From Thermoprotei archaeon (lineage in GTDB: Archaea; Thermoproteota; Thermoprotei; Thermofilales; B15-G2): DNA of 35,781 nt. The first letter of the stretch is position 1, and each line of letters starts with the position of its first letter. A program made the position numbers and the translations under genes. The stretch spans positions 1 through 35,781 of the forward strand of contig QMSB01000009.1 in assembly GCA_003650815.1 (NCBI GenBank). Reading direction: 5' to 3'. Of this stretch, positions 22,892 to 32,232 are shown in pieces. A model generated the notes under the pieces. It saw nothing but the letters and a program-made list of their open reading frames with translations, was not told where the DNA came from and did not search any database.

Positions 22892-23980
22892 ATGTCTGAG
22901 AACTTTAAGGCAGCAAAAAAGTTACTTGTACTCTGTGTGGACAGAGACGACGACATAGGGCAGGTGACTAGGCTAAAGACTCCTATTGTAGGCAGAGACA
23001 ACGTCCTCAAGGCGGCAATAGACTTCGCTATAAAAGTGCCAGACGACTCAGACGCTAATGCTCTTTTCGCAGCAGTACAGACATACGACAATCTAGTATC
23101 TACGTTTGGGAGGCAGCGATGTGAAATCGCGGTCGTCGCCGGCCTACCTCAAGAGGGAATAGAAGCTGATATCAAAATTCTCTCGGAGCTGACTAAAGTT
23201 CTTGAGAAATTTAAGGCAGATGGAGTAGTTCTTATTTCCGACGGGCCCACAGACGAGCAGGTAATACCCATCATTCAGTCAAAGTTACCTGTTCTTTCTG
23301 TCAAACGAATAGTAGTGAGACAATCTAGAGGAGTTGAGGAGTCTTTCGTCTTACTGACTAAGTACGCTAAGAAGCTAGTAGAGGAGCCAAAGTATAAGAA
23401 ATACTCTCTAGGCATTCCAGGAATATTCATGGTGGTCTACGTTATACTATCTTTAACAGGTCTTCTCGAGTACATATCCTCCGCATTAATGCTAATCTTA
23501 GGAGTACTACTCTTTATGAAAGGCTTTAATATTCCAGAGAGAATTAAGACTAGCTACTCCAATTACCCAATATCTTTTACTCTAGCTATACTCTCATCTA
23601 TAGTTCTATTTTTGACTTCAATATATGTCCTAGCTCAGCTAGGATTAAATGAGCTCTCAGCGAGTGCCCTAATTAGCTTCCTTACATATACCTTTGGAAG
23701 CTACGTTATGATGCTTGATGTAGTAGTTCTTTCAGGACTCGTAATCTCAGCTGGATACTCTATAGAACAAATCATAAGAAAAACTAGACAGGTGCCTTCA
23801 GTGCTGTCTCTAGTACTTTTATTTCCTGTGCTCAGACAAGTGATTTTGGAGGCCTGTTATTTTTCTATGGGGAGGGGCTCTATGTTATTAGTGCTGTATT
23901 GGTTTAGCATGTCGTGTCTAGTAGTAGTTTTGTCTTATATTCTGGTAAAGAAGATCGAAAAGATTTTGTATCCTAAGTAA
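22892..23980 (+). CDS. DUF373 family membrane protein, function unknown
   Basis: The N-terminal soluble part (about 1-170) begins with the DUF373 hallmark LLVLCVDRDDDIGQ, followed by TPIVGRDN and PDDSDANALFAAVQTYD. The C-terminal half has about six hydrophobic segments (about 174-207, 229-254, 262-292, 305-325, 333-355) and ends with a basic tail. The family is widespread in archaea and has no established function. It has its own promoter; trmG10 follows 15 bases after the stop. Confidence 0.88.
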   Translation: MSENFKAAKKLLVLCVDRDDDIGQVTRLKTPIVGRDNVLKAAIDFAIKVPDDSDANALFAAVQTYDNLVSTFGRQRCEIAVVAGLPQEGIEADIKILSELTKVLEKFKADGVVLISDGPTDEQVIPIIQSKLPVLSVKRIVVRQSRGVEESFVLLTKYAKKLVEEPKYKKYSLGIPGIFMVVYVILSLTGLLEYISSALMLILGVLLFMKGFNIPERIKTSYSNYPISFTLAILSSIVLFLTSIYVLAQLGLNELSASALISFLTYTFGSYVMMLDVVVLSGLVISAGYSIEQIIRKTRQVPSVLSLVLLFPVLRQVILEACYFSMGRGSMLLVLYWFSMSCLVVVLSYILVKKIEKILYPK

Positions 23981-23995
23981 TTTTCTTACAGGCAA

Positions 23996-25057
23996 ATGCT
24001 AGCAAGAATTATAGTGATTCTCTCAGGAGATTTTCCTCAAATAGGCTTAGACGAGTTAAAAGCTATATTTGAAGCCTATAACATAGACTCTGAGATGAAA
24101 ATTGTTAATAAGAGGGTCATTAAAGTCGCAACCAGGGTCAAAGATTTAAATTACTTAAAAAAGATTTTAAAGCGTTTAGCTTTCATGAAGATGGCCGTAC
24201 TTGAATTAGCTACAACTAAGATCCAGAGTACTAGGGAAGCGGAAATGAGAGGTTTAGATCTAAGTATCTTATCAAAGCATCTTCGAGGAAAATCATCATT
24301 TGCTGTAAGAGCATTGGTATTCAATAGCAACCTATCTAAAATATACTTAGAGAGAGAAATAGGTAGAGTCGTTAAGGAGAAGACTGGTACTAAAGTTAAC
24401 TTGAGAAGACCTGATGTAATTGTGCAGTGTATAGCCTACGGAAATTGTCTTTCAATAGGTATCGGGATATGTGAGTCTATTAGGAGCGAGCTTTTTTCGC
24501 GTAAAGCTAAGTATAGGCCTTTCTTTCATCCATGTACATTACACCCAGTGATTGCCAGAGCTATGGTTAACTTAGCGAGAGTAAGAGAGAGTATGGTAGT
24601 CCTAGATCCTTTTGTTGGAAGTGGAAGCATATTAATAGAAGCTGCTATACTAGGCTGCCAGTGCATTGGAATAGATATCGCGTCTAAAATGTGTTATGGT
24701 TGTGTAAAGAATCTAAAGCATTACGGACTATACTGTGACTCCCACGTGATTAGAGCAGACACATTTCTTTTCCCCTTGAGAGTAGAGGAGACAGTAGATG
24801 CTATTGTAACAGACCCTCCTTATGGAAGACTTTCCTCACTTAAAGGACGTAGTCATCGAGACATAGTACTTAAGCTATTTGAGTTGGCGCTGACGTCTCT
24901 TAAAAAGAATCGATACATATGTTTCCTTTCAACCCTTTCCTCCGAAGATCTCAGGGAGTTAGCTTGTAAGATAGGCATTAAAATTAAAGGTATATACTTA
25001 ATTCCTGTCCATAACAACTTATGTAGAAGACTGCTTGTCGGGATGAAGCATGAGTAA
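23996..25057 (+). CDS. tRNA (guanine-10-N2) methyltransferase, Trm-G10/Trm11 type
   Basis: The 353-residue enzyme has an N-terminal ferredoxin-like and THUMP region (about 1-165) and a C-terminal Rossmann methyltransferase domain. That domain has DPFVGSG (204-210) for SAM and the amino-methylating motif DPPYG (273-277). This build matches archaeal Trm-G10, which makes m2G or m2,2G at tRNA position 10. The rnz gene overlaps its end by eight bases, joining two tRNA maturation steps in one transcript. Confidence 0.9.
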   Translation: MLARIIVILSGDFPQIGLDELKAIFEAYNIDSEMKIVNKRVIKVATRVKDLNYLKKILKRLAFMKMAVLELATTKIQSTREAEMRGLDLSILSKHLRGKSSFAVRALVFNSNLSKIYLEREIGRVVKEKTGTKVNLRRPDVIVQCIAYGNCLSIGIGICESIRSELFSRKAKYRPFFHPCTLHPVIARAMVNLARVRESMVVLDPFVGSGSILIEAAILGCQCIGIDIASKMCYGCVKNLKHYGLYCDSHVIRADTFLFPLRVEETVDAIVTDPPYGRLSSLKGRSHRDIVLKLFELALTSLKKNRYICFLSTLSSEDLRELACKIGIKIKGIYLIPVHNNLCRRLLVGMKHE

Positions 25058-25976
25058 AGTTAGACTAATTTTCCTCGGAACAGGTGGCAGTATTCCTTCT
25101 AAAAAACGGGCTTTACCAGCTATCGCTGTAAAGTACTTGAACACAGCTATACTACTTGACTGTGGAGAAGGATGTCAGTATAGGATCTTCGAAGCTGGGC
25201 TCGGTTTAAATAAAGTAAAGACCATATTAGTGACTCATATGCATGGGGATCACGTACTAGGGCTTCCAGGAATTCTTCAGACATATGCTTTTATGGGTAG
25301 GAGTGAAAGCTTAGTAATTATAGGGCCCAGAGGGCTGAAAGATTTCGTTGAAAGTGTACTTAGCTTAGTGCCCTGCGCCCTAAAGTATAAGATCGATGTA
25401 ATTGAATTAGATAAGAAACACTATGATGTAATATACGAGGATAAGACATATAAAATCTCTGCTGTAGAAGCTGAGCACACGATAAAGAATTATGCTTATC
25501 TTATTACTATTAAGGAGTATTACAGGAAAATTAGAGATGATGTAATAGCTGAACTTGGTTTGAAAATGAGTCCAGAGCTTTATAGGAGGATTATTAGAGG
25601 AGAGGTAGGGTTTATTGAAGCGTGCGGTAAGAGGGTTCCAATGTACCAGCTGTTGAAAATTAAAAGTAAGTTTAAGATAGTGTACACAGGAGATACAAGG
25701 CCTTGTAGAGCTATAGTAGAGTTAGCGCGCGGTGCTGATATACTGATTCACGATGCAACGTTTTCATGTGAGCTTAATGAAAAGGCTCGTGCTACTGGTC
25801 ACTCGACAGCGGCTGAAGCGGCTTTAGTAGCTAAGGAAGCTCGAGTTAAGGAGCTCGTACTCTTTCATATCAGTGCTCGCTACTCAAATGCCTCAAAGCT
25901 TCTTGTAGAGGCTTCAGCTATTTTTCCAGAAACTATATTACCTAACGACATGGATGAAATAGAACGTGATGTTTAA
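25050..25976 (+). CDS. rnz: Ribonuclease Z
   Basis: This zinc-dependent endonuclease cuts tRNA precursors after the discriminator base. The 308 residues carry THMHGDH (62-68; H63, H65, D67, H68), EHTIKNYAYLI, YTGDTRPC and the closing GHSTAAEAA and LFHISARYS motifs. Since CCA is not encoded in the tRNA of this window, this enzyme should make its 3' end. Its TAA shares bases with the stop codon of the convergent gene. Confidence 0.96.
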   Translation: MSKVRLIFLGTGGSIPSKKRALPAIAVKYLNTAILLDCGEGCQYRIFEAGLGLNKVKTILVTHMHGDHVLGLPGILQTYAFMGRSESLVIIGPRGLKDFVESVLSLVPCALKYKIDVIELDKKHYDVIYEDKTYKISAVEAEHTIKNYAYLITIKEYYRKIRDDVIAELGLKMSPELYRRIIRGEVGFIEACGKRVPMYQLLKIKSKFKIVYTGDTRPCRAIVELARGADILIHDATFSCELNEKARATGHSTAAEAALVAKEARVKELVLFHISARYSNASKLLVEASAIFPETILPNDMDEIERDV

Positions 25977-26410
25977 GGGTCCTCAGGTGGATCAACTTTA
26001 TAGAACGGCGTCCCATCGATAGTCATCGGAGTTAACCAGTCAATAAGTCTTTCTACATCGCTGCAGGAAATCACGAAAGTTATCGCTCCAAGTGGGCTTT
26101 CCTTATCAGGTATTGTGCAGAATGATATTTTTCCAACATAGGCAGCTTGCTTGTGTATGTGGAATACTACAGTATTTCCAATAACTCCTTTCTTTAAGTG
26201 TGAGCGAGCAGCATCAAGTATGCGCTGCTTCCTTAAGGCGTCGTAGAGTTTAAGCAGAGACCTGTATCCCTCTGCTCTACATATAATGATCTTCCTATAG
26301 TCCTCATCAATTACTTCCACGACATCTGGTTTAAAGAAGTTTAATATGGCTCGTTTAACCTTGTGCTCGTTTTCTGTTAAACGTACTTCACTCCTAACCT
26401 CGACTCTCAT
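25973..26410 (-). CDS. COG1325/DUF54 RNA-binding domain protein
   Basis: The 145-residue protein matches the archaeal COG1325 family, predicted RNA-binding and once proposed as an exosome partner. It shows VRLTENEHKVKRAILNFF, the EGYRSLLKLYDALRKQRILDAAR block and KGVIGNTVVFHIHKQAAYVGKI. The pairing with a UPF0200 gene, here overlapping by 17 bases, is a common archaeal arrangement. No catalytic residues are recognisable. Confidence 0.85.
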   Translation of the reverse strand: MRVEVRSEVRLTENEHKVKRAILNFFKPDVVEVIDEDYRKIIICRAEGYRSLLKLYDALRKQRILDAARSHLKKGVIGNTVVFHIHKQAAYVGKISFCTIPDKESPLGAITFVISCSDVERLIDWLTPMTIDGTPFYKVDPPEDP

Positions 26411-26972
26411 AGCATATCTCTCTCATTGTTTTCAATAAAATTTTTCTACATATTTCTTCATACTCTCTTAACGGTATATTCTCATTCACTATCATGTAGT
26501 CTGCTAAAGCTATTACATTTCCTATGCCCAGCGAGAGCTCTCTTAAATCTCTTGTAGAGAACTCTTCCCACGAAGAGGGGTCGTCAGGTCTTCCTCTAGC
26601 TTTTAGACGAGAGTATCGTGTACGCGGGGACGCGTGTATCGCAATGATGTATACTTCAAAAAACTTCTTGAAATAGTACACTTCTTCTAAGCTGCGTACT
26701 CCGTCTACGACAACGAGAGGAGATTCGTTGTATAGGATTCTTACTATACTTCGCTTCGCCATAACCTCTTTGCCGTATCTTTCCCTAAGCTCGATAGCTA
26801 TTTTACCTAGATTCTCAGACGTAAGGTCGAGCTTTCTTTTTAAGGCCTCTTCTCTGACAATATCTCCCAGAGATACTACTGGAATTGACATCTGTTGGGC
26901 GACTTTGGAGAACACGCTTTTTCCAGAGCCCGGGAGCCCTGCAATTAATAGCACTCTTTTTCTTCGTTTCAC
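26394..26972 (-). CDS. UPF0200 P-loop kinase-like protein
   Basis: This small P-loop protein resembles dephospho-CoA kinase and adenylate kinase: Walker A GLPGSGKS (13-20), VVSLGDIVREEALKR, VVDGVRSLEEVYYF and the lid-like RLKARGRPDDPSSWEEF. In archaea the family (UPF0200) has no proven substrate. A GTG at 26972 gives 192 residues. A second GTG at 26954 fits better with the TATA-like TTTTAAATA at 26973-26981 and would remove six basic residues, so the true start may be there. Confidence 0.85.
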   Translation of the reverse strand: MKRRKRVLLIAGLPGSGKSVFSKVAQQMSIPVVSLGDIVREEALKRKLDLTSENLGKIAIELRERYGKEVMAKRSIVRILYNESPLVVVDGVRSLEEVYYFKKFFEVYIIAIHASPRTRYSRLKARGRPDDPSSWEEFSTRDLRELSLGIGNVIALADYMIVNENIPLREYEEICRKILLKTMREICYESRG

Positions 26973-27010
26973 ATATTTAAAATGAGGCAGGTTTCTTAAC
27001 TTTAACTTTG

Positions 27011-27018
27011 ATATAAAG
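27011..27018 (+). promoter_or_regulatory. TATA box of the Gfo/Idh/MocA gene
   Basis: ATATAAAG is centred about 34 bases before the ATG at 27048, predicting a leader of about eight bases. Confidence 0.6.
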
Positions 27019-27047
27019 CTTATTAGCTTGTAACCTTTAGAATCACA

Positions 27048-28139
27048 ATGGCCAGGGAGGGACTAAAAGTAGCTGTGGTAGGTACAGGTAGATGGGGTAA
27101 AAACCACGTAAGAGTCTTTTCTAAACTACGAGAGAAAAACCTGTGTAGCGAATTAATTGTCTGTGATGTAAATAAAAAGGTCGCAGATAAAATATCTAAA
27201 ATGTATAATGCTGATAAAATATACTACGACGCAGAAGACATGATTAGCAAGGAGGACCTAGACTGCGCAGTGGTCTCAGTCCCTACTCTCTATCACTACG
27301 AAGTTTCTTCTCTTATACTAAAAAAGGCCGATGTTCTCGTGGAGAAGCCTCTAGCCGCTACCTGCAAGGAGGCTCTTGATTTAATTAAGATATCTAAAGA
27401 GGAAGGGAGAATACTGGCCGTAGGGCATGTAGAGCGTTTTAACTCAGCGGTCTTGGCAGTTAGAGACTATCTCAGAGACAAAGTATTGAACGCAAATGAC
27501 CGTGTAGTCTCTATTCTAACTCAGCGCATAGGCCCTGGTCCTCCGGGAGGATATACTCTGAACCTAGGTGTAGCTCATGACCTTCTCACGCACGATATCG
27601 ATGTGGTTGTCTTTCTGCTCGAGAGAGTTCCTAGAAAGGTAGTGGCACGAGCTATACAGGAGAATGAATTATATGAGAGTGATATCTCGGCAATATTTGA
27701 GTATGAAGATGGAATAATACACATAGCCCGAGCTAGCTGGCGGTCAGGGTCTACATTTAAGAAAAGAATGCTTTTAATACAGACTAAGGAAAGCATAATA
27801 GAGCTAGACTATATCCTCCAGCGTTATCAAGTCGAGAAAGGACTTATGCAGCATATCGCTTTAGGTACATTTCAGGAAGTAATTCAAGCATATAGATCAA
27901 AAGATATAATCACGCGAGAACTGATGCTCGGAGCTGAAAACGAGCCCCTCTACGTAGAAGACCAGCATTTCCTAGAGTGTGTAAAGTATAGAAGGGAACC
28001 TCTTAACTCAGCTAAATGGGGGTACATAGCCTTAAAGTGCGTAGAGACCGCGTTACTTTCCTCAAAAACTGGGGCTTGTCAGGAAATTTCATGGAGCAGT
28101 GAAGAGAGGTCCTTAATAAACTTAAGTAAAGTATTGTAA
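27048..28139 (+). CDS. Gfo/Idh/MocA family NAD(P)-dependent oxidoreductase
   Basis: The 363-residue protein has an N-terminal Rossmann fold with GTGRWG (12-17) and the EKP motif (99-101), which provides the catalytic lysine near the nicotinamide. The GFO/IDH C-terminal sheet domain follows (VGHVERFNSAV, THDIDVVVFLL). Such enzymes oxidise or reduce sugars, sugar nucleotides or inositols; the closest flavour is sugar-nucleotide 3-dehydrogenase, but the substrate cannot be fixed. It stands alone, with no sugar genes beside it. Its last 61 bases overlap the 3' end of trm1. Confidence 0.9.
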   Translation: MAREGLKVAVVGTGRWGKNHVRVFSKLREKNLCSELIVCDVNKKVADKISKMYNADKIYYDAEDMISKEDLDCAVVSVPTLYHYEVSSLILKKADVLVEKPLAATCKEALDLIKISKEEGRILAVGHVERFNSAVLAVRDYLRDKVLNANDRVVSILTQRIGPGPPGGYTLNLGVAHDLLTHDIDVVVFLLERVPRKVVARAIQENELYESDISAIFEYEDGIIHIARASWRSGSTFKKRMLLIQTKESIIELDYILQRYQVEKGLMQHIALGTFQEVIQAYRSKDIITRELMLGAENEPLYVEDQHFLECVKYRREPLNSAKWGYIALKCVETALLSSKTGACQEISWSSEERSLINLSKVL

Positions 28140-29320
28140 GAGGCATTTGTTCTGAAACCCTTAAAGTCGAAGTGCGTTAATGACGCTTTAAATCCTCTTT
28201 TAATTAACTCGTTTACGACTACTCTCGGCGAAATTTCATTCATCTTAATTACTCGAGAAATATTTTCAGTTGTATAATAGAGTTTATTGATATCACTTTC
28301 AGAGAGAATAGTTTCTAGCTTCATAGTGAGAGACTTGCTTAAACCCAAGCACTTAATCTCATTCAGTACTTCATCACAAAAAGCTGTGTCAAATATTTTT
28401 CCTATCCATAAAGGTCCTATCTTCTCTAATTGTCCTCCGCACTCTCTGCACTTCAAGGTAGTGGTGTTTCTTGAAAGTTCTCTGTAACCGCATTTACTGC
28501 AGTAGAGAGCATAGCCTATTCTACTGATAGTTTCATCGGCAGCTTTTCTCGATTTAAATATTTGTAAGAAACATCTGATATAATGTCTACCCTTAAAGGT
28601 GAGCAAAGGCTTTACTCCCATATTTAAGGGAGCAGCATGTTTTATGACACCATAGTAGAGGATACGTGATGCTATTTCGAATCCGCAGTCTGTTTTAGCT
28701 GTTACTGAAAAGTATCTCCGTAGACACGCAGCTCTATGCGCTCCCGTAAGAGGAGCTAAGTCTGTCGCTGTCAAGCATAGTAAACCTTTGTGAGTAATAG
28801 CTTTAAGAGCAGAGCCTATAAAGGGCTCTGGTGATCCGAAGGGGTCTATGTCTACGACGTTAAATCTGGTGAATTTCCTGGAGAGCGCTAATAGAATGTT
28901 AGCATCTAGGTTAAAGACATCGGCTAAGTCATCAATAGAGTTTAGGAGAGTATTTGCGACTGCTATTAAGGCTGCTCTTTCATCAATATCGTTTAAAAGA
29001 AGATACTCAACTACATTAGTTTCAGTAACATACCTTATTCCACGTACCCCTGTTGCACAAAGAGGTTCGCAAACACTGACAGAGCTGCTAGGGCTATAGG
29101 ACTTACTGTAAGCTAGTATGGCAGCTACACTTAAGTCGCGGCACATTTTCATTACAGGATTGTAGAAGACAGGTGCCCAGGAAGGATCGACGTAATCTCC
29201 TCTTTTATACTTGCTTAAGTCGGGTACTACTACTTTAGTCTTTTCCTCAGTAACAGTAGTCAACGGAAATTTTAAGATTTCTTCTAAAAAGTCAATTAAA
29301 CTATTTTCAAACAATTTCAT
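28079..29320 (-). CDS. trm1: tRNA (guanine-26-N2) dimethyltransferase Trm1
   Basis: Trm1 makes m2,2G26 in tRNAs. The 413 residues contain the SAM region (SVCEPLCATGVRGIRYV, DIDERAALIA), the catalytic VDIDPFGSPEPFI motif, TATDLAPLTGAH, and a zinc ribbon CSKCGYRE...CRECGG in the C-terminal half. The HTH regulator gene upstream overlaps its start by 14 bases. The tail overlaps the convergent oxidoreductase gene. Confidence 0.96.
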   Translation of the reverse strand: MKLFENSLIDFLEEILKFPLTTVTEEKTKVVVPDLSKYKRGDYVDPSWAPVFYNPVMKMCRDLSVAAILAYSKSYSPSSSVSVCEPLCATGVRGIRYVTETNVVEYLLLNDIDERAALIAVANTLLNSIDDLADVFNLDANILLALSRKFTRFNVVDIDPFGSPEPFIGSALKAITHKGLLCLTATDLAPLTGAHRAACLRRYFSVTAKTDCGFEIASRILYYGVIKHAAPLNMGVKPLLTFKGRHYIRCFLQIFKSRKAADETISRIGYALYCSKCGYRELSRNTTTLKCRECGGQLEKIGPLWIGKIFDTAFCDEVLNEIKCLGLSKSLTMKLETILSESDINKLYYTTENISRVIKMNEISPRVVVNELIKRGFKASLTHFDFKGFRTNASYNTLLKFIKDLSSLLHEIS

Positions 29321-30251
29321 CTTTAATGTTGCTATTATTTAGTATATCTATGTCATCGCCTACTTCATCTCGCACTAATTTTTTGGTGTCTCTATCTGAG
29401 ACTAGCACTATGTTAGATGATGTTATTTCTGCGACTTTGCGTGAAAGCTCTATCTCCTCTAGAGCTTCCTCTATTTTAATATTCTTTTCAACGACTTTTA
29501 TTAGTATCTTTTTATCGTCTTTCTCTTTAAATGCTATCATATCAAATGGCATCCTTGAGAAACAGAAAACATTATATCCGAGTTTCTTTATATTATAATA
29601 TAATCCCCTGAGCAGCGATTTTCTAGGCAACTTATTTTCAGTTATTTTTTCTCTTTTCCACTCAAATATATTTATTGGCTTTACTATGTTTTCTTCTAAA
29701 ATGCTCCCTAATTTAGATGCTACATCTAGTGTTGCGTTCATTTTCTCTCTTTCATAGTCATAAATCGCTTTACGGCTTACACCTAGCCTAATAGCTAGTT
29801 CTCCTAAAGAATATCCCTTCCTGAGGCGAGCCTCCTTGAGGTTCTTTCCGTTAATACTTACATATAGTCCTCCTCTTTCTGTAAAGGCTACCGGTTTTAT
29901 TCCCTTTAGTGCATCTATAAATGTCGATACGTGAACAGCGTATACTCCAAAGCGCTTATACACTACTCCTGAAAGAAGCTCTTCTCTACGTGAAGTTAAG
30001 CCTACTATGAGAGGAGTGGAGTCTGTAGATATACAGAACTTTTTAAGCTCACCAACATTTTTCTTCGTGCACTCATTGATGTCGATTACGCATTTAAGTG
30101 AGACCATTATTCGGCTATCTCTGGCTGATTTAAGTGCTAGTATGTCTGAACAGTACTTTTTAGAAGAAGTCTTTAGTATCTCCACTGTGAAGTCTCTGTC
30201 CTTGAGTTCTTCTGTCAGAGTTTCGATTAACAGCCTGGTTTTTCCAGGCAT
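29307..30251 (-). CDS. COG1395-type HTH transcriptional regulator with nuclease-like flanking domains
   Basis: A Cro/XRE-type HTH (about 139-172, LKEARLRKGYSLGELAIRLG then VSRKAIYDYE) is in the middle of the 314 residues. The segments before it (about 5-110) and after it (about 205-310) resemble each other. Each has a leading helix (LLIETLTEEL / LLRGLYYNIK), then F(T/C)-type strands, an Asp-Ile/Met-x-Ala-x-Lys block (SDILALK / FDMIAFK) and a strand ending in Lys. This recalls the Holliday-resolvase/restriction-nuclease fold without the full active site. The family is archaeal and often next to trm1, as here. Targets are unknown. Confidence 0.85.
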   Translation of the reverse strand: MPGKTRLLIETLTEELKDRDFTVEILKTSSKKYCSDILALKSARDSRIMVSLKCVIDINECTKKNVGELKKFCISTDSTPLIVGLTSRREELLSGVVYKRFGVYAVHVSTFIDALKGIKPVAFTERGGLYVSINGKNLKEARLRKGYSLGELAIRLGVSRKAIYDYEREKMNATLDVASKLGSILEENIVKPINIFEWKREKITENKLPRKSLLRGLYYNIKKLGYNVFCFSRMPFDMIAFKEKDDKKILIKVVEKNIKIEEALEEIELSRKVAEITSSNIVLVSDRDTKKLVRDEVGDDIDILNNSNIKDEIV

Positions 30252-30263
30252 AGTGTTTGGAGA

Positions 30264-30956
30264 CTACCTCTTTGCAACAACAAATGCATGAGCTATATCG
30301 TAAGGCTCTAAGTGAACTACATCTCTTATTTCAAACTCTCTTTTTTCTAGGTGGCTTATCTCCTCTTTATACGTCTCTGAGGGCTCTCTTGTTACATCAA
30401 TACTCATGGCTTTTATTGCTTGAAGGGCCCAGCCGCCTTTTTTAAGGAAGAAGTCGGCATTATCTGCTAGAATTTTACTTTGGAAAGGCTGAGCTATATC
30501 AGCATACACTACGTCGACTTCTTCAACGTACATTCTGTACAAGTTAGGGAATCGGGCGTCTGCTAATATTGGAATCATGTTTTTACGGTAGCTAGAACAC
30601 TTCTCTATAAGTTCTCGCATTACTCTTGGAGAGAATTCTACGCAATACACTATTCCTTCCTCGCCCACTATGTCGGAAACATGGCTAGCTGTAGTTCCTG
30701 AGGCTGCGCCTAGATAGAGTACCTTGGCTCCCTCTTTGATAGGCATTACTTCTAATCCCTTTATAATAGCGGCTGCTAGCTTGCTCCTATAAGGATTCCA
30801 CACGCGGTATTCCTCTCCCTCGATAGTTATCAACTGTTCTCCATAAACTTTATGTCCCGGCGCTAGACTCTTTGTAGCCAGCTTTTTTGCACCATCTTCA
30901 AATAGTATCCAGTATACTCCTGCGAATCTTTCATGAGGTTTTACCTCTACACTCAT
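30264..30956 (-). CDS. flpA: Fibrillarin-like rRNA/tRNA 2'-O-methyltransferase
   Basis: This is the catalytic subunit of C/D-box guide RNPs. The 230 residues include [25 protein letters not shown], the SAM motif [31 protein letters not shown] and [11 protein letters not shown]. The ATG at 30956 is chosen over the GTG at 30965 because GGAGGTGAT at 30961-30969 sits four bases before it. It is coupled to nop5, its direct partner protein. Confidence 0.97.
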   Translation of the reverse strand: MSVEVKPHERFAGVYWILFEDGAKKLATKSLAPGHKVYGEQLITIEGEEYRVWNPYRSKLAAAIIKGLEVMPIKEGAKVLYLGAASGTTASHVSDIVGEEGIVYCVEFSPRVMRELIEKCSSYRKNMIPILADARFPNLYRMYVEEVDVVYADIAQPFQSKILADNADFFLKKGGWALQAIKAMSIDVTREPSETYKEEISHLEKREFEIRDVVHLEPYDIAHAFVVAKR

Positions 30957-30960
30957 AAGC

Positions 30961-30969
30961 ATCACCTCC
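30961..30969 (-). promoter_or_regulatory. Strong Shine-Dalgarno site of flpA inside the end of nop5
   Basis: GGAGGTGAT is a full match to the archaeal anti-SD and includes the TGA stop of nop5 (30962-30964). Translation of fibrillarin is therefore closely tied to the end of Nop5 translation. Confidence 0.7.
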
Positions 30970-32179
30970 TTCTCCTTCTTCTTCTAGGAGGCCTCCTCCT
31001 CTTAGGTTTTTCTTCTTTACGAGGAGGAGGTCTAGCATAAAGAGTTTTTATTTCCTCTATTCTTTTTCTCAATTCTTCTTTTAACATATCAGCTTTGTAT
31101 TCACCAGTAAAAGCATCTATTCTAGCAGCAATGGCTAGCTTAGCGGCTAAGGCTCTAGCTATCTTGCCTCTCTGCCATCGCGGGCTTCTGAAGATGTCAG
31201 GGTACTGAAATATTACGCCGTGCTTAGGAGGCTTTCCTCCTGTTCTAAGAGCTCTAAATAGAGCTTTTTCTGCACCTAAAACCTGTATTGTGCTAGCAGG
31301 TAACATTGCCAATTTCCTTAATCCTCCAGCTAAGGCAATTAGTCTAGCGCCTAGGAGAGAACCTACTAAGGCTCTTATGTTAGGTGCTACTTCCTTCATT
31401 GCCTCATCGACGTATTCCGCCAGCTTTCTTCTTAAATTGTAAAGATCTAAAGCTATGCCTGCGAGACCTTGTATGGCATTTAAGTCAAATTCCGTAATAT
31501 CTGCTCCCATGCTCTCTTTAGCTAATTTCTCTATTCTAGCCGCTTTGCCGGAAGGTATGCCTAGAGCAACAAGTTTTTCTTTAGTTATATCGGCTCTAGC
31601 GCCTATTTCCTTGATTATTTTAATATAAGTCTCATGTTCTCGTATTACTTCATCTAACTCTGGGAAGTGCAGACCATACCACTCGCGTAGCCTAGATGCA
31701 TAGAGATTAATCGTTTTGTCGGTTTCGTCAATAGCTGATATTGCTTGTGCTATGAAAAGGTCTCTTTTCTCAGCTTCTTCTTTAACTTTACTCTTCGTTA
31801 ATTTAACTGATATTTCATATAGCAAAGAGAGGTAGTCTTCGTAGTCTATTCCTATATTCTTCAGAAGATTTTTTTTCGCACTTCTATACTTTAGTCCACC
31901 TTTACTTGGTGTTTCAGCTGAGATAGATAATCCAGGGAAGAGCTTAGCTAGGTTCCGGGCGAGAGTCTCGTCTTCAAGTACAATTTCCTTAACACCTTTC
32001 GAACTCAGTTTCTCACATAATAATTGTAACTCTTCCGTCACTTCACCTTTCTCAAGTAGAAGTAGTTTTTGTACTATATCATCTAGTCTACTCCTATCAT
32101 ATACTACTTTTTCTATAATGCTACCTTTGTCATCTATAGCTAATACTCCAATAATGTCTTCGACAATGTAACATTTCAT
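30962..32179 (-). CDS. nop5: Nop5 (Nop56/58-like), C/D-box RNP scaffold
   Basis: The 405-residue protein bridges L7Ae-bound guide RNA and fibrillarin. An N-terminal fibrillarin-binding domain (about 1-120) is followed by a coiled coil (about 150-270). The Nop domain follows ([39 protein letters not shown] region, about 268-310, and [10 protein letters not shown]). The end is a very basic tail of Arg and Lys with prolines. It is the first gene of the nop5, flpA, COG1395, trm1 operon. Confidence 0.97.
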   Translation of the reverse strand: MKCYIVEDIIGVLAIDDKGSIIEKVVYDRSRLDDIVQKLLLLEKGEVTEELQLLCEKLSSKGVKEIVLEDETLARNLAKLFPGLSISAETPSKGGLKYRSAKKNLLKNIGIDYEDYLSLLYEISVKLTKSKVKEEAEKRDLFIAQAISAIDETDKTINLYASRLREWYGLHFPELDEVIREHETYIKIIKEIGARADITKEKLVALGIPSGKAARIEKLAKESMGADITEFDLNAIQGLAGIALDLYNLRRKLAEYVDEAMKEVAPNIRALVGSLLGARLIALAGGLRKLAMLPASTIQVLGAEKALFRALRTGGKPPKHGVIFQYPDIFRSPRWQRGKIARALAAKLAIAARIDAFTGEYKADMLKEELRKRIEEIKTLYARPPPRKEEKPKRRRPPRRRRRRR

Positions 32180-32210
32180 CTCATCACCTAAAATATTTTA
32201 ATAACTAAAA

Positions 32211-32220
32211 TAAATATATT
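32211..32220 (-). promoter_or_regulatory. TATA box of the nop5 operon
   Basis: The minus strand reads AATATATTTA, about 36 bases before the nop5 ATG at 32179. The leader holds GGTGATGAG immediately before the ATG. The region is AT-rich, so the exact box is uncertain. Confidence 0.45.
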
Positions 32221-32232
32221 TAACTAATTAAG

